Assembly: GCF_040438645.1 (NCBI RefSeq) | Contig: NZ_CP159256.1 | Location: 310,001 to 374,000 of the forward strand | Origin: Mesorhizobium sp. WSM2240 | GTDB taxonomy: Bacteria > Pseudomonadota > Alphaproteobacteria > Rhizobiales > Rhizobiaceae | DNA: 64,000 nt | Direction of reading: 5' to 3' | In this document: positions 35,896 through 45,013 of the stretch, one piece after another | Layout of the letters: every line of letters starts with the position of its first letter | Numbering within the stretch: the stretch's first letter is position 1 | Position numbers and translations under genes: made by a program | Notes under the pieces: generated by a model | What the model was told of the DNA's origin: nothing | Database searches by the model: none | What the model saw: the letters and a program-made list of their open reading frames with translations, nothing else

Positions 35896-37391
35896 TGAGC
35901 GTCATCGCCATCGATGGAGCAGCCGGTCTGGCCGCATTGCGCGAGCGGCTTCATCACGATCTCAGCCTTCTGGAGCTGCCGGCCAAGGCGTGGGTGCCTC
36001 CCCGCAGTGTCAACGGCGAACACATCCACGACATCGTGATCGTCGGCGGGGGCATGTGCGGACTGGTCGCCTATTTCGCGCTCAAATGCGGCGGCATGCG
36101 CAATGTGCGTATCTTCGACCGCAACCCGGCCGGGCGGGAAGGACCCTGGGTCACCTATGCCCGTATGGAGACTCTGCGCTCGCCGAAGCAACTGGCCGGC
36201 CCCGCCTTCGGCATCGGAGCCCTGACCTTCCGGGCCTGGTTCACCGCGCAGTTCGGCGAAGCAGCCTGGAATGCGCTCGACAAGATTCCCCGCCCGATGT
36301 GGATGGATTATCTCCGGTGGTACCGCAAGGTGCTCGGCATTCCGGTCGAGAATGAAGTGCAGGTCGACTCGATCCTGCCCGAAGGGGACTATTTGCGCCT
36401 CGCCCTTTCCGGCAGCGGCGCGAGGGAGGCGTCGATCCTCGCCCGCAAGGTGATCATGGCCACCGGCCGGGACGGAACCGGCATCCCCAACATTCCCTAT
36501 TTCGTCGCCGGCGTGCCGAAATCGTGCTGGGCGCATTCGTCCGAAGACATCGATTTCGGCACGCTCAAGGGCAAACGCGTCGTGGTGGTCGGGGTCGGCG
36601 CCTCCGCCGTCGACAATTCGGCCGAGGCGCTCGATGCGGGCGCGGCGGAGGTCCGTCATCTTATCCGACGCAAGGAAATGCCGACCATCAACAAGATGAT
36701 GGGTATCGGTTCGTTCGGCTTCATCAGTGGTTTCCCCGAACTGCCGGACGAATGGCGATGGCGCTTCATGCACTATTCCTTCGTTACTCAGACGCCCTCG
36801 CCGCGGGGCTCCACGCTGCGCGTCAGCCGCCACAGCAACGCCTATTTCCATTTCGGCAAGGCCATCGAACGGGTCGAGAGATCGGGCGGCGAACTTTTGA
36901 TCGAAATGCGTGACGGGAGCCGCCTTGCGACCGATTTCCTCATTCTCGGCACCGGCTTCACCGTCGATCCGCTCGCGCGCCCCGAAATGCCAGGTTATGC
37001 CGGCGAGATCCTGCTGTGGAAGGACCGCTATACGCCACCGGAAGACATGCGAAACCGCGAGCTGGCGAATTTTCCCTATCTGGATTCGGATTTCGCCTTT
37101 CAGGAAAGGACACCGGGCAAGGCTCCCTGGCTCAGGCACATCCACTGCTTCAACTACGGAGCGACCGCCAGCCTCGGCAAGGTCAGCGGCGACATCCCTG
37201 GCATCAGCGAAGGCGCGCAGTGGCTCGCGCGGTCGCTGGCGGCCAGGCTCTATGCGGAAGACGTCGCCATCCACTGGCAGGGCATGCTCGACTACGACAA
37301 GCCGGAGCTCTTGGGCGATGAATGGGCGGCGTCGGAAATCGAGGAAACGGTCGGCGGTGGCGCGCCAAGGGCGGTAGGGAAAGGAAACTGA
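35895..37391 (+). CDS. Flavin-dependent monooxygenase-like oxidoreductase
   Basis: A 498-residue flavoprotein. It has an N-terminal FAD fold DIVIVGGGMCGLVAYFAL, a second nucleotide fold KGKRVVVVGVGASAVDNSAE for NADPH, and FLILGTGFTVD. The layout fits flavin monooxygenase / Baeyer-Villiger or amine-oxygenase enzymes, though it is longer by an N-terminal ~45-residue segment. Its ATG overlaps the LysR stop. In this operon, with an opine-type dehydrogenase and a polyamine-type importer, oxidation of an N-substituted amino acid or amine is a reasonable guess. Confidence 0.85.
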   Translation: MSVIAIDGAAGLAALRERLHHDLSLLELPAKAWVPPRSVNGEHIHDIVIVGGGMCGLVAYFALKCGGMRNVRIFDRNPAGREGPWVTYARMETLRSPKQLAGPAFGIGALTFRAWFTAQFGEAAWNALDKIPRPMWMDYLRWYRKVLGIPVENEVQVDSILPEGDYLRLALSGSGAREASILARKVIMATGRDGTGIPNIPYFVAGVPKSCWAHSSEDIDFGTLKGKRVVVVGVGASAVDNSAEALDAGAAEVRHLIRRKEMPTINKMMGIGSFGFISGFPELPDEWRWRFMHYSFVTQTPSPRGSTLRVSRHSNAYFHFGKAIERVERSGGELLIEMRDGSRLATDFLILGTGFTVDPLARPEMPGYAGEILLWKDRYTPPEDMRNRELANFPYLDSDFAFQERTPGKAPWLRHIHCFNYGATASLGKVSGDIPGISEGAQWLARSLAARLYAEDVAIHWQGMLDYDKPELLGDEWAASEIEETVGGGAPRAVGKGN

Positions 37392-37398
37392 ACGGAAG

Positions 37399-37899
37399 AT
37401 GCCAGGGATTGCAGGAAAAGATGTGGTGAGCAGGCTGGCCGGGGTGCTTCCCGGCGAAGCCGCCTATGAAGCGTTGGCCGCTCGCGCCGAGATTGTCGCC
37501 ATGACCCAGGCCACGCATGACGCCGCGCTCAAATCAAGGGAGCCCGGCGGCCTGTCGCATGCCGAACGGGCTGCGCTGGCAAGCCGCATCGCCAGGCTGA
37601 ACGCCGATCCCGGTCTTGCCGCGCACTACGACGCGCTCATGCGCGAAGCTTCCGCATCAGCGGATGTGGAGCGCATCGCCGACCCATCCTTCAAGGGCAG
37701 CGGCCGCATAGGCGCGTTGATCGCCTACACCGACCTGGCATCGACGGCGCCGAAGGACGCCGGGCCGGAAGACATAGAGGCGCTGAAGCAGGTGGGCATC
37801 GGTGATGCCGACATCGTACGCCTCGCCGAACTCAACGCCTTCCTTGCCTATCAGATCAGGCTGATCGCCGGCCTGAAGTTGATGAGGGGTGAGGGATGA
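37399..37899 (+). CDS. CMD-domain protein (AhpD-like fold without the Cys pair)
   Basis: A 166-residue helical protein. RLAGVLPGEAAYEALAARAE, LSHAERAALASRIARLN and LAELNAFLAYQIRLIAGLKL match proteins annotated as CMD-domain proteins that sit next to an AhpD-like peroxidase gene. The Cys-X2-Cys active site of the AhpD family is absent. Start follows GGAAGAT seven bases after the flavoprotein stop, and its end overlaps the next gene by four bases. Probably forms a complex with the next protein. Confidence 0.75.
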   Translation: MPGIAGKDVVSRLAGVLPGEAAYEALAARAEIVAMTQATHDAALKSREPGGLSHAERAALASRIARLNADPGLAAHYDALMREASASADVERIADPSFKGSGRIGALIAYTDLASTAPKDAGPEDIEALKQVGIGDADIVRLAELNAFLAYQIRLIAGLKLMRGEG

Positions 37900-38498
37900 G
37901 CGGGATGCTGCACGCGTTTACCACGCAAGTCCCGGAATGGCGGCCGCGGGTGAAGCCGATCGAGCTCGCCAAGGCAACGCCCGAACAGCTCGATGCGCTT
38001 CAGGTGACGCCCTCCAACACCAAGGTTTCCGACTACGTGCTGGTGCTCGCCAACGATGTCGAAACGCTGAAGGCACGCTCGCCGCTCTTCAATGCGATCA
38101 TGTACGGCCGCGGCGGGCTGTCGCGCGCGGAGCGCGAACTCGGGGCGGTAGGCGCCTCGATCGTCAACCGGTGCATCTACTGCGCCGCCGTCCATGCCAG
38201 CCGCTTCAACCAGTTGACGAAGGACGAGACCGTCATCGCGAAAATATTCGCCGATGGCGAGCAAGCCGATCTCGAGGAACGCCAGGCGGCGATACTGAAT
38301 TTCGCGATCAGGCTCTCGCGCGCGCCGAGCGAAGCGGGTCCCGAAGACATGCAGAGACTGCGCGATGCCGGACTCTCGGACGAGGAAATCCTCGACCTGA
38401 TCCTGTCGGCGTCGCTGTTCGGCTGGGCGAACCGGCTGATGCACACGCTCGGCGATCCGGTAGCGAGGGATCGGCCAGACAGCGGGGACGGACGATAG
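37896..38498 (+). CDS. Peroxidase-related / alkylhydroperoxidase-like protein
   Basis: A 200-residue CMD/AhpD-fold protein with the redox centre Cys-X2-Cys-X3-His in NRCIYCAAVHASRFNQL, and helices typical of uncharacterised peroxidase-related enzymes (LSRAERELGAVGASIVNRC, LSDEEILDLILSASLFGWAN). AhpD-type proteins reduce peroxides through that cysteine pair. In this operon it may deal with peroxide released by the flavin monooxygenase. The ATG overlaps the stop of the preceding CMD gene. Confidence 0.83.
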   Translation: MSGMLHAFTTQVPEWRPRVKPIELAKATPEQLDALQVTPSNTKVSDYVLVLANDVETLKARSPLFNAIMYGRGGLSRAERELGAVGASIVNRCIYCAAVHASRFNQLTKDETVIAKIFADGEQADLEERQAAILNFAIRLSRAPSEAGPEDMQRLRDAGLSDEEILDLILSASLFGWANRLMHTLGDPVARDRPDSGDGR

Positions 38499-39638
38499 AT
38501 GGCAAGCCGCAGCGACATGGATGTGAGCGAGAAGGGTGTGGCGGTCGGCATCATTGGCGCGGGCGCCATCGCTTTCGGCGGCGCCGCTTTTCTCGCGAAC
38601 GCCGGCCACGGGCCGATCCTGTGGTCTCCCTCCGGCGAGGGAACGAAGCGGCTGGCCACAGGAGAAAAGCTGGTCGCCAAGGGTGCGATCGAGGGCACGT
38701 TCCAGCCCGGCGTCGCGTCGTCGGCCAAAGACCTGGCCGAACGCGCGGACATCCTGATGATTGCTCTGCCGGCCTATGGCCACAAGAGCGTGATGGATGC
38801 GGTCGCGCCGCATATCCGATCCGATCAGACCGTGCTGATCAGTTCGCACGCTTCGTTCGGCGCGCTCTACCTGTCGAGGTTGTTGGCAAGGCGCGGCATC
38901 ATAGTTCCGATCGTCGCCTGGGGCACGACAGTCACGACCGGACGCCGGCCGAGCCCGGTCGAGGCCAGCGTCAATACCGTGCGCAGCAAGGTCGATATCT
39001 GCACGGTGCCGGCCTCGCGCGGCGCGGAAGGATTGGCAGTCTGCCGTAGCCTGTTCGGCGACCGCTTCGTCGAGCGCGAAGGTCTTCTGGCGATCGCGCT
39101 CAGCAACCTCAACCCCCAGAACCATCTCGGCATCGCGCTCTGCAACATGACCCGGATGGAGCACGGCGAAAGCTGGGGGCAAGGGCTCAACGTCACCCCT
39201 AACGTCGGGCGGCTTCTCGAAGCTCTGGACCGGGAGAGGCTGGCCATCTCCGAGGCGCTGGGGCTGTCGGTGCGGACGATTTTCGAGCACTTCCACCTGT
39301 CCTTTCATGTGCCAGTGGACAATGTCTCGAACATGAACCAGCAGATGCACCGCGAAGGACGCGGCGGACTCGGCCCTGCCACCGCGAACTCGCGCTACGT
39401 GACCGAGGACGTGCCCTACGGGCTGCTCGCCACTGTTAAGCTCGGGGCGCTGACCGGCAGGCCAGCCAAACTGCACAGGGCCGGAATCGAGATCTTTTCG
39501 GCTTTGTACGGGCGGGATTTCTTTTCCGAGAACCAGCTTCTCGGCGCGCTCGACCTGGACTCGATGTCGCTCGACGAACTGAAAATGCTGTCGCGCGATG
39601 GATACGCCGCTGCCGCCAGGCAACCGGCGGAAACATAA
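38499..39638 (+). CDS. Opine-type dehydrogenase (octopine/nopaline dehydrogenase family)
   Basis: A 379-residue NAD(P)-dependent enzyme. N-terminal Rossmann fold AVGIIGAGAIAFGGAAFLAN; helical C-terminal octopine-DH domain with LSNLNPQNHLGIALCNMTRM, HFHLSFHVPVDNVSNMN and SRYVTEDVPYGLLATVKLG. The NxxxH-type residues (Asn of LNPQNH) needed by this family are present. Such enzymes couple a keto acid to an amino acid, or cleave the product. It begins right after the peroxidase stop. In an operon with an importer it probably works in breakdown of an imported opine-like compound. Confidence 0.85.
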   Translation: MASRSDMDVSEKGVAVGIIGAGAIAFGGAAFLANAGHGPILWSPSGEGTKRLATGEKLVAKGAIEGTFQPGVASSAKDLAERADILMIALPAYGHKSVMDAVAPHIRSDQTVLISSHASFGALYLSRLLARRGIIVPIVAWGTTVTTGRRPSPVEASVNTVRSKVDICTVPASRGAEGLAVCRSLFGDRFVEREGLLAIALSNLNPQNHLGIALCNMTRMEHGESWGQGLNVTPNVGRLLEALDRERLAISEALGLSVRTIFEHFHLSFHVPVDNVSNMNQQMHREGRGGLGPATANSRYVTEDVPYGLLATVKLGALTGRPAKLHRAGIEIFSALYGRDFFSENQLLGALDLDSMSLDELKMLSRDGYAAAARQPAET

Positions 39639-39662
39639 TTCGATGCAATGGGAGAAACGGAA

Positions 39663-40772
39663 ATGACAAGAATTACCGCCAACAGACGCGCATTCATCAA
39701 GACGACCGCAGCCGGCGCCGCCTTGCTTGCCGCCCCTGCCATTTTTCGCGGCACGCCGGCCCGCGCGGCAGGTGTCGTGAATGTCTGGACCTATGCGAAC
39801 TTCCTGCCGCCGGAATTCAAGGAGGAGTTCCAGAAGGAGACCGGAATCCAGATCCAGGAACGCCTGGTGGACGACCAGGGTAAACAGTTCAACCTGCTGA
39901 CCGCCGAGCAGCCGAACCCGACGGTCGACATCGTGACAGTTGCCGGCCATCGCTTCCTCCAATTCATCGATGCAGGCCTGCTTGCGCCGATGGATACAGC
40001 CCGGTTGAAGAACTGGGGCAACATCAACCCGGTCTTCTCGGAAAGCGACTGGGCCATCATCAAGGACCAGAAATGGGGTGCGCCAATCCTCTCGGGCGCG
40101 GAGGTCCTGGCATACAACACCGAGATCGTGACGCCCGAGGAAGCCAAGAGCTGGGATGTCATGTTCGACAAGAAGTATGAGGGCCAGACGGCCTACATAA
40201 TCCAGGACATGATGTCCGTCATGATGCTCTACAAGGGCTATGACGGCAACATGATCGAATACATGGACAATCCTGAAAAGGCCGCCGAGATCGTCAAAGA
40301 AACCCGCGACTTCATGATCGCGAACAAGTCGATGGTGCGCAAATTCTACGATTCCGGCGCCGAGATCCAGCAGATGTTCGTCAACCAGGACGTCGTCTTG
40401 GCGCATGCCTGGAACGGCCCGATCTCGAAGCTCATCATGGACGGCCTGCCGGTCGCCATGACGATCCCGAAGGAAGGCTCCTACGGCTTTGTCTACACCT
40501 TCAACATTCCGGCGAACGCGCCGAACGCCGACAATGCCTATACGCTGCTCGACTCGTTGCTGGCCCGGCCCGAAATCGGCGCCAACATGACCCGGACATC
40601 GGGCTTCATCTCGACGATCAAGGGTGCCGAACAGCATCTCTCCGATCTTGAGAAGAAGGCGTCGTCCTTCACCGAGGAGGAGCTCAAGGGCCTTCAGTTC
40701 TTCCGGGCTGAAGCGAACGACATGAAGTACAAGCTCGTCGACCCGGCGGTCGAGGAGATCAAGGCCGCCTGA
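39663..40772 (+). CDS. ABC transporter substrate-binding protein (PotD-like)
   Basis: A 369-residue periplasmic protein with a Tat leader NRRAFIKTTAAGAALLAAPA and cleavage near ARA-AG. The mature part is a type II binding protein of the spermidine/putrescine family (VNVWTYANFLPPEFKEEFQK, GAPILSGAEVLAYNTEIVTP, EGSYGFVYTFNIP). The start at 39663 is set by GGGAGA seven bases upstream. Ligand is not fixed by sequence, but neighbours suggest an opine-like or amine-containing solute. Confidence 0.9.
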   Translation: MTRITANRRAFIKTTAAGAALLAAPAIFRGTPARAAGVVNVWTYANFLPPEFKEEFQKETGIQIQERLVDDQGKQFNLLTAEQPNPTVDIVTVAGHRFLQFIDAGLLAPMDTARLKNWGNINPVFSESDWAIIKDQKWGAPILSGAEVLAYNTEIVTPEEAKSWDVMFDKKYEGQTAYIIQDMMSVMMLYKGYDGNMIEYMDNPEKAAEIVKETRDFMIANKSMVRKFYDSGAEIQQMFVNQDVVLAHAWNGPISKLIMDGLPVAMTIPKEGSYGFVYTFNIPANAPNADNAYTLLDSLLARPEIGANMTRTSGFISTIKGAEQHLSDLEKKASSFTEEELKGLQFFRAEANDMKYKLVDPAVEEIKAA

Positions 40773-40820
40773 TCGAATTTCGTCGGCAAGGCCCGGCGTC
40801 CGGCCGTCGAAATCTTTCAG

Positions 40821-40844
40821 CCGGCCATGCAGGTGCATGGCTGG
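40821..40844. other. Hairpin between binding-protein and permease genes
   Basis: GCCATGCA-GG-TGCATGGC is a perfect 8-base palindrome with a 2-base spacer, extended by three more pairs outside. It lies 48 bases after the binding-protein stop. Such hairpins often stabilise the binding-protein part of an ABC operon mRNA so that it is made in excess. Confidence 0.6.
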
Positions 40845-40892
40845 TCTCGCTTGAAGTTGGCTTCCGGCAGCGAAGGTCCGTAGCGAACGGGA

Positions 40893-41888
40893 ATGTTTAC
40901 GATGACACAGACTGATACGCAGCGCGCCGGCGGGCGAGATACAGTCCCGCGTTCGATGCGACGCAGTTTCTGGGGTGCCGTGATGACCAACGGCGCCTAC
41001 GGTTCCGTCACCGGCTTCCTGTTCAAGAGCCAGCGCAGGCAATTCCTCCTTCTGGCAAGCCTTCCCATCTTCTGGATCCTATTCGCCAATATCGGCCCCA
41101 TCCTGCAGATGGTCAGGATCAGCTTTCTCGATTCCTACCCGCCGACAGTTGGCTACCAACCGCAGCTTACGTTGCGCAACTGGAACAATTTCTTCGCCGA
41201 ACGCATCTTCATTGTTCCCTATTTCCGGACGCTGGCGTACTCCGTCGTATTCACGGTCGCGACGCTGATCATCACCTATCCGGTCGCCTATTTCCTGGCC
41301 AAGCATGTGAAGCGCAGCAGCCAATTGCTGTTCCTGCTTCTGCTCCTGATCCCGTTCTGGGTCGGCGAAATCGTGCGCACCTACGCGATCATGATCCTGC
41401 TCGGCAACAATGGCGCGGTGAACCTCATCCTGAAGTCGCTTGGACTGATCGAGCGACCGATCCCGTTCATGTATACCAGCTTCTCGCTCGGCGTCGGCAT
41501 CGTGTATCTGACGGCGCTCTACATGCTGCTGCCGCTCTATTCTGCGCTGGAAAAAATCCCAAATACCTATCTGGAGGCTGCGGCCGACCTCGGAGCCGGG
41601 GCATGGACGCGCTTCAGAAGGGTCACGCTGCCGCTCTCCAAGGAAGGCATCGCTTCCGGCTGCACACTGGTCTTCTTGATTTCGACCGGCTACTACGCTG
41701 CGCCGGTGCTGCTTGGGGGGCCGAGCACGACCGTCTTTGCCGAGACTATTGCCGGCTTCTTCCACGTCGCCGGCGACCAGTGGCCGACGGGCGCAGCCTT
41801 CTCCACGATCATGCTGATCAGCGCGCTAGCCATCACCGGGCTCTTTCTCAAGCTGATCGGCCGCAGCGGCAAGGGTTTGATGCAATGA
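40893..41888 (+). CDS. ABC transporter permease (PotB/PotH-like)
   Basis: A 331-residue inner-membrane protein with six helices. The EAA loop, which docks the ATPase, is EAAADLGAGAWTRFRRVTLP. N-terminal 60 residues are hydrophilic and longer than usual. GGGA precedes the ATG directly; a second ATG lies at 40902. Its stop overlaps the next permease start by four bases. Confidence 0.9.
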   Translation: MFTMTQTDTQRAGGRDTVPRSMRRSFWGAVMTNGAYGSVTGFLFKSQRRQFLLLASLPIFWILFANIGPILQMVRISFLDSYPPTVGYQPQLTLRNWNNFFAERIFIVPYFRTLAYSVVFTVATLIITYPVAYFLAKHVKRSSQLLFLLLLLIPFWVGEIVRTYAIMILLGNNGAVNLILKSLGLIERPIPFMYTSFSLGVGIVYLTALYMLLPLYSALEKIPNTYLEAAADLGAGAWTRFRRVTLPLSKEGIASGCTLVFLISTGYYAAPVLLGGPSTTVFAETIAGFFHVAGDQWPTGAAFSTIMLISALAITGLFLKLIGRSGKGLMQ

Positions 41889-42676
41889 CCAGAAACACCC
41901 GCGTCCTGATGTCGGTGATCTACTGGGCGTTCGTCGTCTATCTGTTCGTGCCGCTGGTGCTGATGGTCACTATGGGCTTCAAGGATTCCAAGTTCATCGG
42001 CTTTCCGATCCGCGGCTGGACGCTCGACTGGTACTCTGAAATCTTCCGCAGCGACGAGGTGCTGGGCGCCTTCGGCTATACGATGGCGATAGCGCTTTCG
42101 ACGACATGCCTTTCTCTGGTTATCGGCACATGGATCGCCGCATTCCTCGGCCCGCACAAGTTCCGCGGCAAGCTCATCGTCTTTGCCCTGGCCTGTATGC
42201 CGGCCGTCATTCCAGGCATCATCTCTGCCATTTCGCTGCGAATCTACATTCAGTTCCTGCAGCTTGATACCGGAATGGCGGCGATCATCCTCGGTCACAC
42301 CATCCACAACGTGCCCTTCGTCGCGCTCGTGGTGATGGCGAGACTGGCCACGCTGCCGCAAAGCCATATCGAAGCGGCCCGCGATCTCGGGGCCGACCAG
42401 TTCGTCGCATTTTCGCGCGTTACGCTGCCCTATCTCAAGCCGGCGCTGATCGGGGCCGGCGTCTTCTGCATGCTGCTGAGCTTCGATGATTTCGTCCGCT
42501 CCTTCTTCCTCGGCAGCTATCAGCCGACCCTTCCGGTGCTGATCTTTGCCAAGTTGCGCTCGGGCATGTCGCCGGAAATCAACGCCATTTCGACGGTCGT
42601 GCTTGTCATCACGGCCATTCTGGGTATCTGGGCGGAGCGCTCGATGCGTCGGATGAACAAGGGAACCTCGGTATGA
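41885..42676 (+). CDS. ABC transporter permease (PotC/PotI-like)
   Basis: A 263-residue inner-membrane protein with six helices and the EAA loop EAARDLGADQFVAFSRVTLP. It starts at the ATG at 41885 overlapping the previous TGA; the open frame upstream is antisense-like and not part of it. Pairs with the preceding permease. The next gene, the ATPase, overlaps by four bases. Confidence 0.9.
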   Translation: MTRNTRVLMSVIYWAFVVYLFVPLVLMVTMGFKDSKFIGFPIRGWTLDWYSEIFRSDEVLGAFGYTMAIALSTTCLSLVIGTWIAAFLGPHKFRGKLIVFALACMPAVIPGIISAISLRIYIQFLQLDTGMAAIILGHTIHNVPFVALVVMARLATLPQSHIEAARDLGADQFVAFSRVTLPYLKPALIGAGVFCMLLSFDDFVRSFFLGSYQPTLPVLIFAKLRSGMSPEINAISTVVLVITAILGIWAERSMRRMNKGTSV

Positions 42677-43758
42677 GCAACGACGCGCAAACCATCGTCC
42701 ACATCGACAATATGACGAAGCAATTCGGCAATGTGGCAGCGGTCGACCGTCTGGATCTCAAAATCAAGGCCGGTGAATTCGTGACGTTCCTGGGCCCGTC
42801 GGGCTGCGGCAAGACGACGACGCTTCGCGTGCTTGGCGGGTTCGAGATGCCGACCGAAGGCCGCGTCATCCTCGACGGCGCAGATGTCACCCGCCTGCCG
42901 CCGAACCGGCGCAATGTCAACATGGTGTTCCAGGATTACGCGCTCTTCCCGCACATGACCGTCGGCCAGAACATTGCCTTCGGTCTGGAACTCAAGGGCA
43001 AAACCAAGTCCGACATTGATGCCCGCACCCGGGAATTGTTGGATTTTCTTCAGCTCGGAGGTTTTCGCGACCGCACGCCGGATCAGCTTTCCGGCGGCCA
43101 GCGCCAGCGCGTGGCTCTGGCGCGCGCGCTTGCGCCGGATCCGAAACTACTGCTGCTCGACGAGCCGCTCGGCGCACTCGACGCCAAGCTCCGGGGGCAG
43201 GTCCAGGTCGAGCTCAAGGACATCCAGAAGCGCACCGGAAAGACCTTCGTCTTCGTCACCCACGACCAGGAGGAGGCTCTGACCATGTCCGACCGGATCA
43301 TCGTCATGAACAGCGGCAAGGTCGAGCAGGACGGCGCGCCCGAAGATCTCTATTTCCGCCCGCAGAGCCGCTTCGTCGCCGAATTCATCGGCGATACCAA
43401 CCTCATTGGCGGGACCGTGCGCGGCATGGAAAATGGCTCCGTCCTGATCGACTGGAACGGCATCGATGTTCGCGGTGCCGCGCACGGGCATCGGCCCGCC
43501 GATGGCTCCGAGGTGACGGCGTCACTGCGTCTGGAGAACGTGCTCTGCCATCCGCAAAAGCCGTCTGACAAGAATGCGATCGAGGGCCGGATCGTAAACC
43601 GGCTCTTCAAGGGCAGCCGCACTTCCGTCGATATTCGCGTTGGCGGCGAGGGCGCGCTGCTCAAGGCATATCTCGATCCTGAGGATGCGGCCCGTATCCC
43701 GGACGATCGCCTCTGGGTGAGCTGGGACGCCCGCCATCTTTCGGTGCTCCAAGCGTAA
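42673..43758 (+). CDS. ABC transporter ATP-binding protein (PotA-like)
   Basis: A 361-residue ATPase: Walker A GPSGCGKTTTLR, Q-loop VFQDYALFPHM, signature LSGGQRQRVALARAL, Walker B LLLLDEPLGALD, H-loop VTHDQEEALT, and a C-terminal TOBE domain from ~residue 275. It completes the importer encoded from 39663 and is the last gene of the LysR operon, followed by IS481 debris. Confidence 0.93.
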   Translation: MSNDAQTIVHIDNMTKQFGNVAAVDRLDLKIKAGEFVTFLGPSGCGKTTTLRVLGGFEMPTEGRVILDGADVTRLPPNRRNVNMVFQDYALFPHMTVGQNIAFGLELKGKTKSDIDARTRELLDFLQLGGFRDRTPDQLSGGQRQRVALARALAPDPKLLLLDEPLGALDAKLRGQVQVELKDIQKRTGKTFVFVTHDQEEALTMSDRIIVMNSGKVEQDGAPEDLYFRPQSRFVAEFIGDTNLIGGTVRGMENGSVLIDWNGIDVRGAAHGHRPADGSEVTASLRLENVLCHPQKPSDKNAIEGRIVNRLFKGSRTSVDIRVGGEGALLKAYLDPEDAARIPDDRLWVSWDARHLSVLQA

Positions 43759-43828
43759 AATCACTCATTCCAGTTGGTATTTTCACCTGCCTGCTCCTAG
43801 ACTCTAAATAGCTCGCGACACTTCGCGG

Positions 43829-44000
43829 TCAGTTCTGGCGTCTGAATTCGACGTCGACTTCATTTGTGGCCGTCCGACCTTCCTTGAGCACTCGGCTCAC
43901 CGTCGCCGGCGACACACGTGTCTGCCCGGCGATGCTCTTGCCTGTCAGCCGCTGGCGGCGCAGTGTCGCGATCTCATCCTCGGTCAGGTTAGGACCGAGC
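43829..44000 (-). pseudogene. IS481-family transposase N-terminal remnant
   Basis: One frame reads LTEDEIATLRRQRLTGKSIA and GQTRVSPATVSRVLKEGR, then a stop. In IS481-type transposases this is the second HTH (RxxRLTGKxIAxxxGVSPATVSRVL) before the DDE domain, which is missing. It abuts the truncated end of a hydrolase gene, so the insertion probably destroyed that gene. Confidence 0.65.
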
Positions 44001-44039
44001 CTGCGCAGCGTGTTCCGTGATCTCGACGCGACGCATATT

Positions 44040-44761
44040 TACGAACTTGTCTCGGCAACCAACATTCCCTCCCGGCGCATGGTTGCGGCAGCAGGACACC
44101 GGGTTCCACACATCGGCTTCGCCGTGGAAGGCGCGGATCGGTGCTGTGCTGACATTAAGCTCTCCCTCAAGCATGAAGTTACAAGGCGGATAGGAGGGCA
44201 GATGGGCGGCGACCTTTGCCTTATCGGATCCATAAACCTCTTCGAAGCGTGTCATGCTGGAATAGAGCGCGGCAATCCCGCCGCGCGAAAAGCCCATCAT
44301 CGCGATACGGGCCGGATCGATACGAGGATCAGCCGCGAGCAGCTCGAGCGCACGGTAGCTATCAACGATGTTGTTGAATTCGCCGACTCTGCCTTGATCC
44401 GTGAAGATTTCGTCGAAGCCTCGACCCGAATAGCTGTCGATGCGCAGTGTTGCGACACCGATACGGTCGAGCACTCGGGCCCAATGCCAAGGCAATGCGC
44501 TGCTCGGGACATCTGAACCATGAAGCAAAATCACGGCGGGAACGCGGTCGGGGAGGTTGAGGGCAACTGCAGTTTGGCCCCCAACGTTACAAATTTTGCG
44601 TTTGCCAAGTTGCCTTTCAGGAACTGTTCGTCGGTCAACGACAAGGAGGAGAAGGTAATATGCTCTTCTGATGGCACTGTCTGTGCCCAAAGCCCACCGA
44701 TAGGAGCAAGCAAAACAAGCAGAGCGACACTGAGTGGATTTGCCAATCTGAAATGTGCCAT
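44040..44761 (-). pseudogene. Secreted dienelactone-hydrolase-like protein, frameshifted and truncated
   Basis: From the ATG at 44761 a signal peptide (MAHFRLANPLSVALLVLLAP) and mature start read in one frame up to GAKLQLP, then the protein continues only in the next phase: VPAVILLHGSD, ALPWHWARVLDRIGVATLR, the nucleophile region MMGFSRGGIAALY, and APIRAFHGEADVWNPVSCC. After that the homology stops (the catalytic His region is lost) next to IS481 debris. Two lesions, so not functional. Confidence 0.75.
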
Positions 44762-45013
44762 GGCTACGTCCTCGGGGAGCAATGCGGATGCATATTGCAG
44801 CCGCAGTTTAGCACGAGGCCGCTAAAACCAGAACGAGATCACCTGATGAAAATGGGCGTCAGCAGCAGGTTGCGGAGCGGCTGCATTGGGTCGCCTTGCT
44901 GAACGGCGTCTATCCGACAAGTCGAATCTACTAGCTGACCGGCGGCTTCCCCAAAGCCGCCTCAGCCCTATCCGGGCAGCGGCTGCCGGGCAGCCTCGCA
45001 GCCGATCGCGGAT

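Noticed and set aside
37851..41042. A 1063-codon open frame on the minus strand across the opine-type operon
   Set aside because: It lies antisense to four clearly identified genes, has composition typical of shadow frames in GC-rich DNA and no domain.
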